From Thalassiosira profunda (Eukaryota > Bacillariophyta > Thalassiosirophyceae > Thalassiosirales > Thalassiosiraceae), in contig JALLAP010000667.1 in assembly GCA_036939355.1 (NCBI GenBank), forward strand, positions 1 to 11,086: a stretch of 11,086 nt of DNA. The letters are read 5' to 3'. The first letter of the stretch is position 1. The number at the start of each line of letters is the position of its first letter. This document shows positions 9,326-11,086 of this stretch, piece after piece. The notes beneath the pieces were generated by a model that saw only the letters and a list, made by a program, of their open reading frames with translations, was not told the DNA's origin and searched no databases. Both the position numbers and the translations under genes were made by a program.

Positions 9326-11086
9326 CTGCAGCGGACAAAGTTGATGAGTTAGAGGTAAGAATAACAGAGGCAATGCAGTAGCAGCTTTCCCCTTTGCACA
9401 CACACACAACCCACTCACCTGACGGCTTTATTCGTTCCCCGGGCTTGAACGCCAACATCCGATAGATCATATCCACAAACAGGTCGTTCTGCCGCGCGGC
9501 CAGCGCCGCGTCCGAGCTCGAGTACTTTTTCTTTCGATTGGCCTCCCTTTCCACCACGTCCTTCAAAGACGCGATGGGGTTGTCGCTCGGCGACACCGGC
9601 GTGGATGGCCGCGAGCCGGACTCAGCCGGTTTTTGTTTGATCGTCCATCGACCTCCCCTTTGCTCGAAGAATTGATTTCTATGTTGCTCGTCGGTCATTT
9701 GCAGCATGTCGTCCGGTATCATTCCTAATATCTGCGTGGCCAAAAAGGAAAGATTGTGAGTGAGTACACATCTGGTGCACGCGAGCAGTAGGCAAGGATA
9801 CGAGCAACTCACCCCGACGATCTTTTGCATCTGATCGAACTGATCCGTTCCCGAGAACAGTGGCTCGCCCGTGTGCATCTCGACAAGGATACACCCCAGG
9901 CTCCACATGTCGATGGCGACGCTGTACGGCAGCCCCAGCATGACCTCTGGACTTCGATAAAATCGGCTCTGGATGTACGAGTACATCCTCCGCGAGCTCT
10001 TGCACGACGACCCGAAGTCGATGACCTTGATCCCGCTCCGCTTCGGATGCCTCAGCAATATGTTTTCGGGCTTCAAATCGCAGTGGATGATGTCTATGTC
10101 CGGACGGGCCAAATAGGCCAGCCCCTTGAGGATCTGCTTGGCGAACTTCCGTATTAAGTTGAGGGACACCCCGGCGAAGTGCGTGTTCTTGAGGAGCTCG
10201 TACAGGTTCAAGCTCAGCATCTCGAAGACGATGCACTGGTGGTTCCGATAGATGAACGTCGACAGCACCCGCACGATGTTGTGCTGGTCGCTCGGGTCGT
10301 TGTCGTTCAAGGTCCGCAGCAGGTCGATCTCCGTCTTGGCCTGCATCGCGAAAGGCTTCTTGCTCTTGATGATCTTGATGGCCACCTCCGTCTCGGTCTG
10401 GGTGTCCACCGCCTTGACGACCTGCCCGAACGATCCCTTGCCTATTCGTCTTTGGAGTCGATAGCGATCGTGGTGTATCAACTCGTTGGGCGTGAGGATG
10501 TAGTCGTAATTCTCGTCGTCGTAGCCATCGTTTTGGACGCCCGGGCCGGCGGCTTGGGTGGCCTGCCGTTGGGCGGCGCGGGCGGCCCGTCGTGCCTCTC
10601 GGTTTTCGTAGTAGACCTGCAGAATGTGGCGATTGCAGGGATATTGTTGGTGAGCGTACAAATTGACTCTCGGGGCGGCCGATACCTAACGTCACAGCAG
10701 GCAGCCAGGACATCTAACGACACCACAGAGCCAGGATACCGACAAAGGTAGCTCACATCATGTGAACACAAACATACAGACAGACTACGCTGCTCTAAAC
10801 AACAGACAAGCAGGCAGAGCTCACACAACGCGGCGCATCCTCCGTCTCATAGCAAACATCAGATTCGTCTCCTGGGGCGACAGACCGAGGACAGAATGGC
10901 GGGAGAGGATACCGCGCCCAGGAAGGAACTGCAAGGATACCCAACAATCAAGGAACGGACAAGCAGCAGCAAACGACTCAAGACAGCAAACAACGAGGCA
11001 GACAGCCGACACAGAACAGCCACGCTCTCCTCTCATTTACTCACCTGATTGATCTGCTTGTACGTGTCGATCAAGCTCACGCTCAA
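9291..11086 (-). CDS. DYRK1: DYRK1-class dual-specificity tyrosine-regulated protein kinase (5' end outside window)
   Basis: Joined from minus-strand exons 11086-11045, 10616-9813, 9731-9419 and 9325-9291, giving 397 residues to a TAG stop. Numbering from the first visible residue: DYRK-homology box NDGYDDENYDYI (43-54), glycine loop GKGSFGQV (73-80), VAIK lysine (95), alpha-C Glu (110), catalytic HCDLKPEN (192-199), DFGSS (214-218) and activation loop YSYIQSRFYRSPE (226-238), in which Y228 is the residue DYRKs autophosphorylate on Tyr. The motifs SLNLIRKFA, IDMWSLGCILVEMHTGEPLF and the VYY segment before the box match DYRK1/minibrain rather than DYRK2, HIPK or PRP4. All catalytic residues are present, so it should be active on Ser/Thr substrates in nucleus or cytoplasm. 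The protein ends right after the kinase C-lobe, without the long His/Ser-rich tail of animal DYRK1A. A Ser/Pro-rich insert (SRPSTPVSPS) lies in the C-lobe. Confidence 0.93.
9419..9731 (-). CDS. DYRK1: DYRK1 kinase, C-lobe exon
   Basis: 313 bases encoding ILGMIPDDML through LFVDMIYRMLAFKPGERIKPS. It includes the Ser/Thr-Pro-rich stretch and a Lys/Arg-rich patch (REANRKKKYSSSD), a possible nuclear localisation or phospho-regulation region. The donor AAGCCGTCAG|GTGAGT is phase 1, followed by a 93-base intron (9418-9326) with a (TG)6 run just downstream of the donor. Confidence 0.9.
9813..10616 (-). CDS. DYRK1: DYRK1 kinase, main catalytic exon
   Basis: 804 bases (268 residues) from VYYENREARR to DQMQKIVG, holding a basic Ala/Arg/Gln segment, the DYRK-homology box, the N-lobe, the catalytic loop and the activation segment. 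The donor at 9812 (GTCGGG|GTGAGT, phase 0) is followed by an 81-base stop-free intron (9812-9732). Skipping it joins KIVG|ILGMIP, matching the IVEVLGIPP region of animal DYRK1. Confidence 0.93.
10617..11044 (-). other. DYRK1 kinase intron, 428 bases
   Basis: GT-AG intron (GTGAGT ... CATTCTGCAG), phase 0, several times longer than the other introns in the window. Its two flanks join directly as INQ|VYYENREARR, as in other DYRK1 proteins, so no extra coding exon is needed. Rich in TGTCTG/CTGCTT runs on the transcribed strand. I see no convincing RNA gene inside. Confidence 0.8.
11045..11086 (-). CDS. DYRK1: DYRK1 kinase, partial upstream exon
   Basis: Fourteen codons ending SLIDTYKQINQ before a CAG|GTGAGT donor at 11044 (phase 0). 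This matches the conserved segment just upstream of VYY in DYRK1 proteins, which is how the exon was recognised despite its size. It continues beyond the right edge. Confidence 0.8.

Noticed and set aside
9397..9408. (CA)6 microsatellite in the last kinase intron
   Set aside because: Real but short and common; TG runs after donors can aid splicing, but nothing specific supports this here.
10617..11044. snoRNA inside the large kinase intron
   Set aside because: ATGATGT and CTGA strings occur but do not form correctly spaced C/D boxes with a terminal stem; no H/ACA tail either.
1..11086. Bacterial or phage tail-fibre origin of the repeat array
   Set aside because: The repeats resemble some fibre proteins, but the gene has canonical GT-AG introns with phase conservation and sits beside a eukaryotic kinase. 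Ancient transfer is possible but not visible here.
1..11086. CRISPR array, tRNA, rRNA, insertion sequence
   Set aside because: The repetitive look comes from coding repeats without conserved nucleotide spacers. No tRNA or rRNA signature and no transposase motif was seen on either strand.

Overview
The window is nuclear DNA of a GC-rich microbial eukaryote. Both genes lie on the minus strand and are broken by short introns, mostly 72 to 102 bases, with GTGAG-type donors and YAG acceptors. A DYRK-family protein kinase confirms a eukaryotic nuclear genome. The compact gene spacing, tiny introns and Gly/Ser repeat protein suggest a protist or alga (stramenopile, alveolate such as a chromerid, or haptophyte). 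The sequence alone does not settle which.

Right side (9291-11086): the 3' part of a DYRK1-class dual-specificity kinase gene in four exons. It carries the DYRK-homology box and a complete catalytic core, and ends almost immediately after the kinase domain. Its 5' end lies beyond the right edge.

Middle (8254-9290): about 1 kb without a supported gene. It holds the kinase 3' flank, with two inverted repeats, and the presumed promoter of the next gene, with a cluster of CG-rich palindromes and an E2F-like/CCAAT element.

Left side (1-8253): one very large gene that runs off the left edge, reconstructed here as at least 14 exons and at least 2,349 residues. It encodes a signal or anchor sequence, a cysteine-rich region with one clear and one possible PSI-like module, then an uninterrupted array of roughly 130-140 short rungs of about 15 residues, [SG]G-x-h-x-h-x-[TSAG]-G plus a turn. 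This looks like a giant extracellular beta-solenoid surface, wall or adhesion protein.

The most striking feature is the gene architecture. All eleven introns inside the sequenced repeat array up to intron 12 are phase 1, so ten consecutive exons (48 to 792 bases) are symmetric cassettes that can be gained, lost or skipped without breaking the frame. Exons 6 and 12 are recognisable paralogues and exon 9 is a 48-base, one-rung microexon. The two genes are arranged head to tail; nothing in the sequence links them functionally.
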